Of a stretch of DNA of 64,000 bases, positions 54,133 through 63,271 are shown one piece after another; the stretch's first letter is position 1, and each line of letters starts with the position of its first letter. The notes beneath the pieces are model-generated. The model made no database searches and was not told where the DNA came from. It saw nothing but the letters and a program-made list of their open reading frames with translations. The position numbers and the translations under genes were made by a program. This DNA is from Pseudomonadota bacterium (lineage in GTDB: Bacteria > Pseudomonadota > Alphaproteobacteria > Rhizobiales > Devosiaceae), in contig JAEWBN010000013.1 in the NCBI GenBank assembly GCA_023391095.1, positions 124,001 through 188,000 on the forward strand, written 5' to 3'.

Positions 54133-54687
54133 ATGGGACTGACCGACGCACCCCCGCCGGAGCCGCAAGCTGCCTTGATGCAGGCCTTGGTCGTGCGCGC
54201 GCGCAATGGCGATGCGGATGCATTTTCGGAGCTGATCGAAGAGCATTACGAGCGCATCTACCGCACCGCCTGGCGCTGGTGCGGCCATCGCGACGATGCC
54301 GAGGACATTGCCCAGGAGGTCTGCGTCAAGATCGGCCAGGCCATTGCCGGCTTTGATGGCCGCAGTGCCTTTTCGAGCTGGGTCTATCGCATCACCCTCA
54401 ACGCGGTGCGCGACTGGCAAAGGGCCGGCAGCCGGCGCGGCCGCTATGCCGACGCCTATGCCAAGGTTAGCCCGGCCGATCAGGCCGCCGACCAGGAAGA
54501 AGCGGCCACCAGCCGGCAGATCTGGGCCGCCGTTCGCACCCTGCCGGAGAAACAGCGCGACGCGGTGCTGCTCGTTTATGCCGAAGAGCTGAGCCACGCC
54601 GAAGCCGCAGACATCATGGGCATCAAGGAAGCGACCGTCTCCTTCCATGTGCACCAGGCCCGCAAGACCTTGAGAGGGCTATTATGA
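54133..54687 (+). CDS. ECF-type RNA polymerase sigma factor
   Basis: A 184-residue extracytoplasmic-function sigma factor. Region 2 at about 20-90 ('FSELIEEHYERIYRTAWRWCGHRDDAEDIAQEVCVKIG', 'SSWVYRITLNAVRDW') and region 4 at about 120-180 ('TLPEKQRDAVLLVYAEELSHAEAADIMGIKEATVSFHVHQARKTLR'). The next gene overlaps by four bases (ATGA) and its membrane-spanning product probably acts as the regulator. The start ATG at 54133 is preferred; a GTG 15 bases upstream is possible. Confidence 0.9.
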   Translation: MGLTDAPPPEPQAALMQALVVRARNGDADAFSELIEEHYERIYRTAWRWCGHRDDAEDIAQEVCVKIGQAIAGFDGRSAFSSWVYRITLNAVRDWQRAGSRRGRYADAYAKVSPADQAADQEEAATSRQIWAAVRTLPEKQRDAVLLVYAEELSHAEAADIMGIKEATVSFHVHQARKTLRGLL

Positions 54688-56726
54688 GCTTTCCTGACGA
54701 CCAAGATCCGTTCGACGCCCTGAAAACCGCCGTGCCGCCGCCGCCGCGTGCCGAAGCGCGGGCGAAAGCCCTGGCCGCTGCGCGCGCCGCCTTCGACGAT
54801 GCGCAGATGCAGGCACACAAAACCGAACCGGCCGCCAAAGGAAATTCGGCAGGTGGCCGTCTCATGTCCATCATCAGCTCCTGGAAAAGGATTTCGATCA
54901 TGGACATGCGTATTCCCCTGGGCACCGCCGCCCTCGCGCTGCTCATCCTGCCGCTGGGTGTCCAGCTCTACAATTCGACCGCGCTGACCCCCACGGAGCT
55001 GGCAGGCCGCACCCGGAACGCTGCCCCGGTCGACACGGCTATGGCCCCGGCCCAAAATCGCGACGCCGAAGCGCAACAGCCTTCGGTTATGTCCGCGCCC
55101 GAGGTCGAGATCGAGGAGGCGCCCATGGCCGATATGGTCATGGCCGAACCCGTTCCCTCGCCCGTGGCGCCTCATGCCCCCGCGCCGGCCATGACAAATC
55201 GCGCCGTTGGCGCCGCGCCGCAGTCGAAGAATATGGCGGTGCCCATTGGCGGCGCCATTGCGCCGCAATCCTATGAAGCAGCACCGGGGCTTTTCGCTAC
55301 CAGTGGCGATGCGTTCACCAGCTTCGACGAACAGCGCCTCAAGGTTGCCGCCGAGGAGCCGGTCTCTACTTTTTCGCTCGATGTCGACACGGCCAGCTAT
55401 TCCTATACCCGCCGGATGCTGGAGGATGGCTTTGTGCCCGAGCCCGATGCCGTGCGCATCGAGGAACTGGTCAACTACTTCCGCTATGACTACGCCCCGG
55501 CTGAAAGCGCCGAGGTGCCCTTCCAGCCCAGCGTGTCGATTTTCCCGACGCCCTGGAATGACAAGACGCAGCTTCTGCAGATCGGCATCAAGGGCTTTGA
55601 GCCCAAACTTGCCGACACGAGGAGCAATCTCGTCTTCCTCATCGATACGTCAGGCTCGATGGAAGCGCCCGACAAGCTGCCGCTGCTCAAGCGTGCCTTC
55701 GGCCTCCTGCTCGATCAGCTTTCGGCCAATGACACGGTGTCCATCGTCACCTATGCCGGCTCGGCCGGGGTGGCGCTGGAGCCAACCTCGGCTGATAACA
55801 AGGCCCGGATCATGGCTGCGCTCGACCAGCTCTATGCCGGCGGCAGCACCGCCGGGGCGCAGGGGATCGAGCTTGCCTATCGTCTGGCCGAGCAGTCGCG
55901 AATATCTGGCGGTACCAACCGGGTGATCCTCGCCACCGACGGCGATTTCAATGTCGGTATCGACGATCCCGATGCGCTGGAAGATTTCATCTCCATCAAG
56001 CGCCGGAGCGGCATTGGTCTGTCCGTGCTCGGTTTCGGCATGGGCAATCTTGATGACGCGACCATGCAGGCCCTTGCCCAGAATGGCGACGGCAATGCCA
56101 GCTACATTTCGAGCTTTGCCGAAGCCAAAAAAGTGCTGGTCGAAGAAATCGGTGGCACGCTCCACACCATCGCCAAGGACGTGAAGGTGCAGGTCGAGTT
56201 CAACCCGGCGGTGATCGCCGAATATCGGCTCATCGGCTATGAAACCCGTCACCTCAATCGCGAGGATTTCAACAATGACGCGGTGGATGCCGGCGATGTC
56301 GGGGCAGGAACTACGGTCACCGCGCTTTATGAAATCACCCCCGTTGGTTCGGGCGGCGAGGTGGTGGACGGGCTGCGCTACGGCACGACACCAGGGTCTG
56401 CCGGGAGCGATGAAATCGCCTTCCTCAAGATGCGCTACAAGCTGCCCGAAAGCGATGTCAGCCAGCTCATCGAAGTCCCGGTCACGCCTGATGTGTCCTA
56501 TGCCAGCATCGAGGATGCCGGTGTGGACGCCCAGTTCGCCGCTGCCGTCGCCGCCTTCGGGCAAAAGCTCAAGGGGAGCGTCTATGGTTCGGGCATGAGC
56601 TGGTCCGAAATCAAGGACCTCGCCCGTGCCGGTCGCGGCGACGACGAAGGCGGCTACCGCGCCGAATTCATCCGCCTCGTCGACACGGCGGCGCTGCTCA
56701 AGCCCGATAGCGCGACAGAGCGCTGA
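54684..56726 (+). CDS. Membrane-anchored VWA-domain protein (YfbK-like), probable sigma regulator
   Basis: A 680-residue protein. Residues 1-70 are cytoplasmic and hydrophilic, a transmembrane helix is at about 75-93 ('MDMRIPLGTAALALLILPLGV'), a Pro/Ala/Met-rich linker (about 95-215) follows, then a conserved N-domain (about 220-300, 'STFSLDVDTASYSYTRRMLEDGF'). A von Willebrand A domain (about 310-490) has the metal-site motif DTSGSM near 324 and a C-terminal DUF3520-like part. The four-base overlap with the ECF sigma gene and the short cytoplasmic head suggest it senses the periplasm and restrains the sigma factor; this is inference. A Gly-rich membrane protein follows. Confidence 0.88.
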   Translation: MSFPDDQDPFDALKTAVPPPPRAEARAKALAAARAAFDDAQMQAHKTEPAAKGNSAGGRLMSIISSWKRISIMDMRIPLGTAALALLILPLGVQLYNSTALTPTELAGRTRNAAPVDTAMAPAQNRDAEAQQPSVMSAPEVEIEEAPMADMVMAEPVPSPVAPHAPAPAMTNRAVGAAPQSKNMAVPIGGAIAPQSYEAAPGLFATSGDAFTSFDEQRLKVAAEEPVSTFSLDVDTASYSYTRRMLEDGFVPEPDAVRIEELVNYFRYDYAPAESAEVPFQPSVSIFPTPWNDKTQLLQIGIKGFEPKLADTRSNLVFLIDTSGSMEAPDKLPLLKRAFGLLLDQLSANDTVSIVTYAGSAGVALEPTSADNKARIMAALDQLYAGGSTAGAQGIELAYRLAEQSRISGGTNRVILATDGDFNVGIDDPDALEDFISIKRRSGIGLSVLGFGMGNLDDATMQALAQNGDGNASYISSFAEAKKVLVEEIGGTLHTIAKDVKVQVEFNPAVIAEYRLIGYETRHLNREDFNNDAVDAGDVGAGTTVTALYEITPVGSGGEVVDGLRYGTTPGSAGSDEIAFLKMRYKLPESDVSQLIEVPVTPDVSYASIEDAGVDAQFAAAVAAFGQKLKGSVYGSGMSWSEIKDLARAGRGDDEGGYRAEFIRLVDTAALLKPDSATER

Positions 56727-56758
56727 GAGCGGGGCCTTTCCCGCCGCGGTTCGCCATG

Positions 56759-56785
56759 CCACTCTCCCCCCACAAAGGAGAGTGG
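56759..56785 (+). promoter_or_regulatory. Hairpin covering the ribosome-binding site of the next gene
   Basis: The perfect 9-bp stem CCACTCTCC / GGAGAGTGG has its 3' arm containing the GGAG ribosome-binding site of the TTG-started gene at 56787. There is no T-run, so it is not a terminator. In folded mRNA the site would be hidden. Confidence 0.6.
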
Positions 56786-56786
56786 T

Positions 56787-57515
56787 TTGCGCGGACTAGA
56801 TTTTTCTTCCTGGCAGGGGGTTTTGACCTCGGTCATCGGCATCCTGATGTTCGCCCTTGTGGGCATCGGCATCCGCCTCATCATGATGACCACCATCCAG
56901 CAGCGCCAGCAGCGGATGAACCGGCAGATCAATGAGCGGCTGAAGACGCTCATGGCCGCCTATAAAGTGCTCGGTGGTTCGTTTACTGGACGCCTTTCGG
57001 TCGATCCGCGCCATCTTCGAGACATCCGCGCCGCTGAAAAAGCCGCCGCCGAAGTTGGGGGCGAGGCGACTCCGCCGCGCGCCATGAGCGATGAAATGTT
57101 CGAGCGTATCCGTCAGGTGCGGGACAGCGTCGAAGCCGCTCTATCCGACATCATTCTGCTGGGCACCGACGAGCAGGTGCGCCTTGCCGAAAAGGCCGCG
57201 CGCGACCTGGTCGCCGGGCGCGAAATCCACACAGCCGAACTGGTGGTCTCCCTGCGCAACTATATCCGCCAGGCGCTTGATCTCACCCCCATCCCCAAGG
57301 ATATCGAAATCCCCATGCAGGGCCCCACGCGGCCCTCTGGCGGCCCCGGTCGCGGTGGTCGCGGCGGCCCCGGTGGTCAAGGCGGCCCCGGTGGCGGTGG
57401 CGGCCAGGGCGGGGGCGGTGGTGGCGCCGGAGGAGGCGGCGGCATGGGCATGGGGATGGGCATGGGAATGGGCGGCAGGGCCGCCGACGATGCAGTCCCA
57501 CCGCCGGGCGTCTGA
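56787..57515 (+). CDS. Membrane protein with Gly-rich C-terminus
   Basis: A 242-residue protein of unknown function. One transmembrane helix at about 8-33 ('VLTSVIGILMFALVGIGIRLIMM'), a helical cytoplasmic region of about 150 residues ('RLKTLMAAYKVLGGSFTG', 'DIILLGTDEQVRLAEKAARDLVAG') and a tail of about 55 residues almost entirely Gly with a Met-Gly repeat. The start is TTG at 56787 behind an AAAGGAG site. It follows the VWA gene by 60 bases. Confidence 0.75.
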   Translation: MRGLDFSSWQGVLTSVIGILMFALVGIGIRLIMMTTIQQRQQRMNRQINERLKTLMAAYKVLGGSFTGRLSVDPRHLRDIRAAEKAAAEVGGEATPPRAMSDEMFERIRQVRDSVEAALSDIILLGTDEQVRLAEKAARDLVAGREIHTAELVVSLRNYIRQALDLTPIPKDIEIPMQGPTRPSGGPGRGGRGGPGGQGGPGGGGGQGGGGGGAGGGGGMGMGMGMGMGGRAADDAVPPPGV

Positions 57516-57528
57516 TCCAGAAGCAAAG

Positions 57529-57551
57529 GGCCGGAGCACTGCTCCGACCCT
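57529..57551. terminator. Probable bidirectional terminator
   Basis: The stem GGG-C-CGGAGCA / TGCTCCG-A-CCC (one internal mismatch, one-base loop) lies between two convergent genes, with TTTGCTTC following on the minus strand and TCATTCTTT on the plus. Confidence 0.65.
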
Positions 57552-57557
57552 CATTCT

Positions 57558-58508
57558 TTACACCAGCGGCTTCAAACCCGCTTCGATCTGCGCCCGGTGC
57601 GGTTCGAGGAAGGGCGGCAGGGCCAGCGTTTCCCCGAGGCTCTCCATCGGCTCGTCCGCGGCAAAGCCGGGAACGTCGGTGGCGATCTCGAACAGGATGC
57701 CGTTCGGCTCGCGGAAGTAGAGCGAGGTGAAGTAGAACCGCTCGACTTCGCCCGAGGAGCGAATGCCAAAGCTGTTCACCCGCTCGATCCATTCGCGCAA
57801 ACTGTCCTGATCCGGCGTGCGGAAGGCGACGTGGTGCACGCCACCGGCGCCGGGACGGGCACGCGGCAGGCTCGGATCAACGGCGACATGCAGTTCGGCC
57901 GCCGGGCCGCCCGGACCCATTTCATAGACGAACACGTCGCTGTTGCGTTCGCGCGCCGCATAGTGGCGCACCTGGCGCATGTTCATCACGCGGGTCAGCA
58001 TGGCATCGGTCGGCTCGAGCTTGGGCACCGAAAGGGTGATGGGCCCCAGCCCGATGATCTGCTTGTCTTCCGGAACGGGCGACTTGGCCCATGGCACGAC
58101 CTTGTTCTTGCCATCCACGACAAGGCGGAAGCGCTGGCCTTCGAAATCCTCGAAGTCGAGCGAGACGTGGCCGAAGCGTTCCTTGATGCCCGAGGTCGAG
58201 ACCTGGTTGGCTTCCAGGTGTTCCTTCCACCACTTGAGCGTTTCTTCGCTGTCAACGCGCAGCCCGGTGCGGCCAACCGTGTGATTGCCGCGCTGTTCGC
58301 GCAACGTGTTGAAATCGAAGAAGGTCAGGTCCGCACCAGGCGAAGCCACGCCGTCGCCATAGAAGAGGTGATAGGCCGAGGTGTCGTCCTGGTTCACCGT
58401 CTTCTTGATCAGGCGCATGCCCAGCGTTTCGGTATAGAACTTCAGGTTGCGGGGCGCGTCGGCCGTGACTGCGGTCAGGTGATGAATGCCGCCCAGTTCG
58501 AGTGTCAT
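57558..58508 (-). CDS. VOC-family ring-cleaving dioxygenase-like protein
   Basis: A 316-residue protein with two glyoxalase/bleomycin-resistance (VOC) modules. Putative metal ligands are His in 'GGIHHLTAV' near 10, His in 'GVHHVAFRT' near 218 and Glu in 'ILFEIATD' near 270, the pattern of extradiol-type dioxygenases of the hydroquinone-cleaving group (MhqO-like). The substrate is unproven. I start at the ATG at 58506-58508 (MTLELGG): GAGGAG lies eight bases upstream of it and only two before the preceding ATG. Confidence 0.87.
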   Translation of the reverse strand: MTLELGGIHHLTAVTADAPRNLKFYTETLGMRLIKKTVNQDDTSAYHLFYGDGVASPGADLTFFDFNTLREQRGNHTVGRTGLRVDSEETLKWWKEHLEANQVSTSGIKERFGHVSLDFEDFEGQRFRLVVDGKNKVVPWAKSPVPEDKQIIGLGPITLSVPKLEPTDAMLTRVMNMRQVRHYAARERNSDVFVYEMGPGGPAAELHVAVDPSLPRARPGAGGVHHVAFRTPDQDSLREWIERVNSFGIRSSGEVERFYFTSLYFREPNGILFEIATDVPGFAADEPMESLGETLALPPFLEPHRAQIEAGLKPLV

Positions 58509-58624
58509 TTTCATGTCTCCTCATGCGGCGCCGCTGCGCCGTGTTCGAAACAAATCTAGGCGTCCCTGCCAGCTTTGGAAACGCTGACAATCGCAACAGA
58601 TTGATGCCGATTCCCGAACGATTG

Positions 58625-61600
58625 TCAGAAGCCGAGCTGGTTGAACAATCCTCCCAACGGGTCGGTATTCCCGCCGTCCGGCGCCGGTTGCTGAGGCACA
58701 AGAAGGTCGAACAATTGCTGCGCTGGCGGCGTGGGCGCTGCCGGCTGGGGCGCGGGGTGCTGCGCTGGTGGGACGACCTGCGGCGCAGTCGGAACCGGCG
58801 CAGGTCCGCGCGGGTCCGGCCGCGGCAGCGGCACCGTGCCGGGTGCGGCTGTCGGCGCCGGCTGGGTCAGGGCAGGGGGCTGGGTCTGTGGCTGGCCCGG
58901 CGAGAGCAGGCCGGGGAATTGCTGGCCCAGAGCGTTGCCCACCACTGTGTTGAGCAGCGATCCATTACCTTCGGTTCCCGCCGCGGGCTGCTGCCCGCCC
59001 AGCATCTGGCCAATGGCATCGTTGACCAATCCCGTGCCGACGCTGCCGGTCTGGTCGCCGAAATTGGTCCCCAGGCCTTCGAGCAGACCCGATGCCGTGC
59101 CGGCTAGATCGCCCACCCCGCCACCCAGCTCCGACAGCGCCTGAAGCGCCCGGTTCGGATCGGCCAGAATGCTGGTGAGATCGGGATAGATACGCGGCCC
59201 CGACAAGGGACCCGTCACCATGATCGGCATGCCAAGACCCGACACGTCGAAATCGCCGCCCTGGCCATCGAGCGAGCCGACAACGCGCGGATCGAGCCGC
59301 ATGTCGATGGTCTGGCTGGCGAGGTCCACCGTTCCCGCCCCGCTCATGCGCACGAAAGGTCCAAGCACGCGGATGTCTTCGGCCCGCGCCAGGCCATTGG
59401 TGATAGTGATGGGCACGGACAGTTCGGAGAATTCGGTACGCGCATTGGCGTCCGGCGCATAACCGGCGCCGATGAGGCTCCGCACATTGCGTACAAGGCC
59501 CGCAACGTCGATGCCCCTGATGGCCCCATCGGTCACCAGCACATTGACCGGACCGTTGAGCGAGCGGGCAAAGGCCTCTGTATCAGCCCCGGCGCCCGTC
59601 ACCTCGACGCTGGCCTTGAGCCGGCCTTCGATCTTGTCGAAGCCGGCAGCGCTGTCGAGCAGGCCGAGCGCCTGCACGCCGTCCATGCCGGCGGTAAGGG
59701 TGATGGCCGGCACGCTGCCCGCACCATTGGCGGTAATATCGGCGGTCGCCGTGCCCCCATAAAAACCGGCCTGTGGCACGACGAGGCGCGCCACCCCGTC
59801 GGTCACGGTCAACGCGGCCGTCGCCGGACCCATCTGCACCTTGCCATAACCAAGCTGGTTGGCCGCCAGTCTGATATCGGCATTGAAGAGCCGAAGCATG
59901 GACAGATCGATCGGGGCAGGGCCGCTTGCCGCTGCTGCCGGGGCCGCGCTGCCGCTCCCCATCAGGGTGCCGAAATCAAGCGTATCGACAGCGAGGTTGG
60001 CCGTCAGCGTCGGCTTGCCGCCCATGGCGAGCGACAGGCCGCCGCTGGCCGCGATGTCATCGAGCTGGATGCGGCTGTCGGTCAGCGCGAAATTGGTCCC
60101 ATCCACCGAGACGCCACCCGAAAAGGCAAGGCGGCCGAGCGGCGTTCCGACGCTCTGTCCCAACCAGCCCAGGGCGCGCGTCAGGGACGGGGCGGCAATA
60201 TCGGCCTTGCCCGAGACCTTGCCTGAAGGCGTAATCGTGCCTGAAAAGCTGGCATTGACCGGCTGCGCTTCAACCGCAACCGCCACAGTGCTCGTCTCGC
60301 CCCAGAGAAAATCCGTCGCCGTCAACGAACTGGTGAAATTGACCGCTTCCCCATTCCAGCGGGCGGAGCCGGAAACGGCCATGGGTTTCAGGATATCTTC
60401 GATCCGCACGCGGGCGGTCAGCGCATCGACAACCCCAGCGCCCGATCCGGCAAAGGACGCCAGTTGCGGCACCTCGACCCGGCCCTGTGCAATGGAGGCG
60501 GTGCCGCGCAGGTTGAGCGAATTGCGGATGGAGGACGCATCCATCCCCTTGAAGGCATATTGCAGTTCGGACGAGAGGGCGCCGCGCACTGGCGCATCCT
60601 GCCCGGCCAGCGCCAGCAGTTGGGCCATGTCGATGGATGTGAGGTTCACCGAACCGCTCGACACGGTCGGAACCACATTGGCGTCGAGGGCCATACTGGC
60701 CAGAAGGCTGCCGCCGGCAATGTCGGTGGAATCCAGCGTGGTGATGAGCTTGCCGCTTTCCAGACGCGCCGCCAGCACGACGTCGCGCGCCGTTGCCTCG
60801 CCCACCGTGATCGCTTCGGCATAAACCTCGATATCGGCGTCCAGCGCCTTGAGCGCGGACAGATCGAGCGGCGTCGCGATTGCCGTGCCGGCCTGTGGCT
60901 CCTCGGTTGGTGCCTCGGGTGTTTGCGGGGCGAAATCGGCATAGGCGAGACTGCCCGCCTTGACGCGGGCGACCACGGATGGCCGGTCGCCCGGCGCATA
61001 ATGGAGGTCGAGCAGCATTTTCTGCCCGATGCTGTCAATTTCCCCACCTGCGATCCGGTAACTGCCGTCATCGGCCAACTGGATGCTGCCCTTGGCCGTC
61101 AGGTCTGCCAGCGCGGGGTGCAGCGGCTCGGAGGCCTTGGCAGAAATGGCAAACTGTGCCGGCTGGCGGCCGAGCAGGTCGCGCAGCGATCCGATCTCGG
61201 TGCCCAGTTCGACGCGGTTGCCATCCAGGGTCGCGGCCACGTTGAGCGAAGCCGGCGCAGCCAGGCCCGGAATGGACAGGCGCAGGTCGATATCGCTGGC
61301 AAGAGAGGTTGTCGCGCCATCGGCCAGCGTCGCCACCTCGCCGTCCGTCACGGTGATGTGGTCGATGGCAATGTTTTCGAGATATCCGGCAATCACCTTG
61401 AAAATGTCGCCGTTTTGGTCCGTCGCCGCGCCGATCTCGTCTGGCTTTGACTGCGCGCCGGCCCCCAGCAGGATGTGGGGGCTGCGCAGTTCGATGCCGG
61501 TCACCTGGATCTGTCCGGTGAGGAGCGGCCAGAGCGCCACCGAGGCAACGGACCGGTCGGCCGTGATGTCGAGGCCGCCATCCAGCGCCGAATAGCTGAA

Positions 61601-61801
61601 ATCCTCGACCAGAATGCCGAAGTCCGGCACGACGGAAAACTGGATCGGTCCGTTAAGGGCAATGTCCGCACCCGAAATCCGCGAGAGCTGGCCCGAAAGT
61701 GCTGTCCGCAGGGCATCCGAGCTTGCCGCCATCGGCAAGACGAAAACAAGGCCGCCCAAGGCGGCGACGCAAACGCCTGTGGCCAATAGGATTTTCTTCA
61801 T
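58625..61801 (-). CDS. AsmA-family protein
   Basis: A 1058-residue inner-membrane-anchored protein of the AsmA/TamB-like group, large beta-groove proteins thought to help move lipids to the outer membrane. An N-terminal signal anchor (about 4-24), the AsmA start 'LSRISGADIALNGPIQFSVVPDFGILVEDFSYSA' near 45, and the C-terminal AsmA_2 region ('FYGGTATADITANGAGSVPAITL', 'MSGAGTVDLASQTIDMRLDPRVVGS') are clear. The last 140 residues form an unusual Pro/Gln/Ala-rich tail. ATG at 61799-61801 (MKKILLATG) is the natural start. It is divergent from the repair genes. Confidence 0.9.
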   Translation of the reverse strand: MKKILLATGVCVAALGGLVFVLPMAASSDALRTALSGQLSRISGADIALNGPIQFSVVPDFGILVEDFSYSALDGGLDITADRSVASVALWPLLTGQIQVTGIELRSPHILLGAGAQSKPDEIGAATDQNGDIFKVIAGYLENIAIDHITVTDGEVATLADGATTSLASDIDLRLSIPGLAAPASLNVAATLDGNRVELGTEIGSLRDLLGRQPAQFAISAKASEPLHPALADLTAKGSIQLADDGSYRIAGGEIDSIGQKMLLDLHYAPGDRPSVVARVKAGSLAYADFAPQTPEAPTEEPQAGTAIATPLDLSALKALDADIEVYAEAITVGEATARDVVLAARLESGKLITTLDSTDIAGGSLLASMALDANVVPTVSSGSVNLTSIDMAQLLALAGQDAPVRGALSSELQYAFKGMDASSIRNSLNLRGTASIAQGRVEVPQLASFAGSGAGVVDALTARVRIEDILKPMAVSGSARWNGEAVNFTSSLTATDFLWGETSTVAVAVEAQPVNASFSGTITPSGKVSGKADIAAPSLTRALGWLGQSVGTPLGRLAFSGGVSVDGTNFALTDSRIQLDDIAASGGLSLAMGGKPTLTANLAVDTLDFGTLMGSGSAAPAAAASGPAPIDLSMLRLFNADIRLAANQLGYGKVQMGPATAALTVTDGVARLVVPQAGFYGGTATADITANGAGSVPAITLTAGMDGVQALGLLDSAAGFDKIEGRLKASVEVTGAGADTEAFARSLNGPVNVLVTDGAIRGIDVAGLVRNVRSLIGAGYAPDANARTEFSELSVPITITNGLARAEDIRVLGPFVRMSGAGTVDLASQTIDMRLDPRVVGSLDGQGGDFDVSGLGMPIMVTGPLSGPRIYPDLTSILADPNRALQALSELGGGVGDLAGTASGLLEGLGTNFGDQTGSVGTGLVNDAIGQMLGGQQPAAGTEGNGSLLNTVVGNALGQQFPGLLSPGQPQTQPPALTQPAPTAAPGTVPLPRPDPRGPAPVPTAPQVVPPAQHPAPQPAAPTPPAQQLFDLLVPQQPAPDGGNTDPLGGLFNQLGF

Positions 61802-62018
61802 GCCTGACGCTCCGGCACTGGGGCGGCGGCCGGGCAAAGCGCCGGCATGCTCAGCCGCATCGACTCAAATTTGCGGTCAGCTTACCCGCAGAGGTCGCAG
61901 CAACTCGTTAACCATGGACGCGTCCGGCCATGCGTCGCCCAGGCGGGGGGCGCGATCACATTTGAGGGACATCGGGCTTTTCGGGGTGCAAAGCGCGCCT
62001 AGCTGTCCTATTCATCCG

Positions 62019-62033
62019 GAACAAAGGATGAAC
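62019..62033 (+). promoter_or_regulatory. LexA-type SOS box
   Basis: GAAC-AAAGGAT-GAAC fits the alphaproteobacterial LexA consensus (GAAC/GTTC direct repeat, N7) exactly. It ends two bases before the start codon at 62036 and contains the AAGGA ribosome-binding site. Confidence 0.7.
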
Positions 62034-62035
62034 GA

Positions 62036-63271
62036 ATGGTAGCCCTCACCCTTACCCGCAAACTTGCAATTCTGGCCGACGCCGCAAAATACGATGCCTC
62101 CTGCGCCTCGTCCGGCAGTGAAAAGCGCAATTCCTCCGGCACCAAAGGCATTGGGTCAACCGAAGGCAGCGGCATATGCCACTCCTACGCGCCGGACGGA
62201 CGATGCATCAGCCTGCTCAAGCTGCTGCTGACCAATTTCTGCATCTACGATTGCGCCTACTGCATCAACCGCTCTTCGTCGAATGTGCAGCGCGCGCGCT
62301 TCTCGGTGGACGAAGTGGTGCGCCTCACGCTCGACTTTTACCGCCGCAACTATATCGAGGGCCTCTTTCTCTCCTCGGGCATCATCCGCTCGCCCGACCA
62401 CACCATGGAAGAGATGATCCGCGTGGCGCGCACCTTGCGCGAAGATCATCACTTCGCCGGCTATATCCATCTCAAGGTCATTCCCAACGCCGCGCCCGAA
62501 CTGCTGCTCGAAGCCGGGCGCTGGGCCGACCGGCTGTCCACCAATATCGAGCTGCCCACCGACAGCGCGCTTGAAAACTTCGCGCCCGAAAAGCGCCCCT
62601 CCGAGATCCGCACCGCCATGGCGCGGCTGCGCGGCAAGCTGGTGGAAACGGCGCCCGAAAAGAAGGTGCGGGCCAAAAAGCCGAAATTCGCTCCCGCGGG
62701 CCAATCGACCCAGATGATCGTCGGTGCCGACGGCGCCAATGACGCGGCGATCCTCACGCGGGCGGCCGGGCTTTATTCCGGCTATCAGCTCAAACGCGTC
62801 TATTATTCCGCCTTCTCGCCCATTCCCGACGCTTCGTCCCGCCTGCCTCTCAAGCCGCCTCCCTTGATGCGCGAGCACCGGCTCTACCAGGCCGACTGGC
62901 TCATCCGTTTTTATGGCTTTGATGTTCCGGAAATCGTTGCAGGCGGCGAGGATGGCGACCTCGACCTTGTCATCGACCCAAAGCTTGCCTGGGCGCTCAA
63001 GCACCGGCAGAGTTTTCCGGTGGATGTGAACCGCGCCGATCGCGAAATGCTGCTGCGCGTTCCAGGTCTCGGCATCAATGCAGTCAATCGCATTGTCGCG
63101 GCCCGACGCTTCCATCGCCTCCGACTGGACGATGTGGCGCGCTTTACCGCTTCCATCGAAAAGGTGCGCCCATTCATCTCGGCAGCAGACTGGACGCCCG
63201 GCGGCCTCACTGACGACGCCAAACTGCGCCAGAAGCTCGCCCCGCCGCCGGAACAGATGTCGCTGTTCTGA
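62036..63271 (+). CDS. Putative DNA modification/repair radical SAM protein
   Basis: A 411-residue enzyme. The radical SAM cluster motif is Cys-x3-Cys-x2-Cys in 'CIYDCAYC' near residue 70, followed by the barrel ('GLFLSSGI', 'IHLKVIP', 'STNIELPTDSAL'). At the C-terminus is a helix-hairpin-helix DNA-binding motif ('LLRVPGLGINAVNRIVAARR' near 345). This combination defines the uncharacterised 'putative DNA modification/repair radical SAM' family that is regularly coupled to a DUF4130/UdgX gene. AAGGA precedes the ATG, inside a LexA-type box, so DNA damage should induce it. The reaction is unknown. Confidence 0.9.
   Translation: MVALTLTRKLAILADAAKYDASCASSGSEKRNSSGTKGIGSTEGSGICHSYAPDGRCISLLKLLLTNFCIYDCAYCINRSSSNVQRARFSVDEVVRLTLDFYRRNYIEGLFLSSGIIRSPDHTMEEMIRVARTLREDHHFAGYIHLKVIPNAAPELLLEAGRWADRLSTNIELPTDSALENFAPEKRPSEIRTAMARLRGKLVETAPEKKVRAKKPKFAPAGQSTQMIVGADGANDAAILTRAAGLYSGYQLKRVYYSAFSPIPDASSRLPLKPPPLMREHRLYQADWLIRFYGFDVPEIVAGGEDGDLDLVIDPKLAWALKHRQSFPVDVNRADREMLLRVPGLGINAVNRIVAARRFHRLRLDDVARFTASIEKVRPFISAADWTPGGLTDDAKLRQKLAPPPEQMSLF

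Noticed and set aside
56759..56785. Terminator of the VWA gene
   Set aside because: No T-run follows and the 3' arm holds the ribosome-binding site of the next gene.
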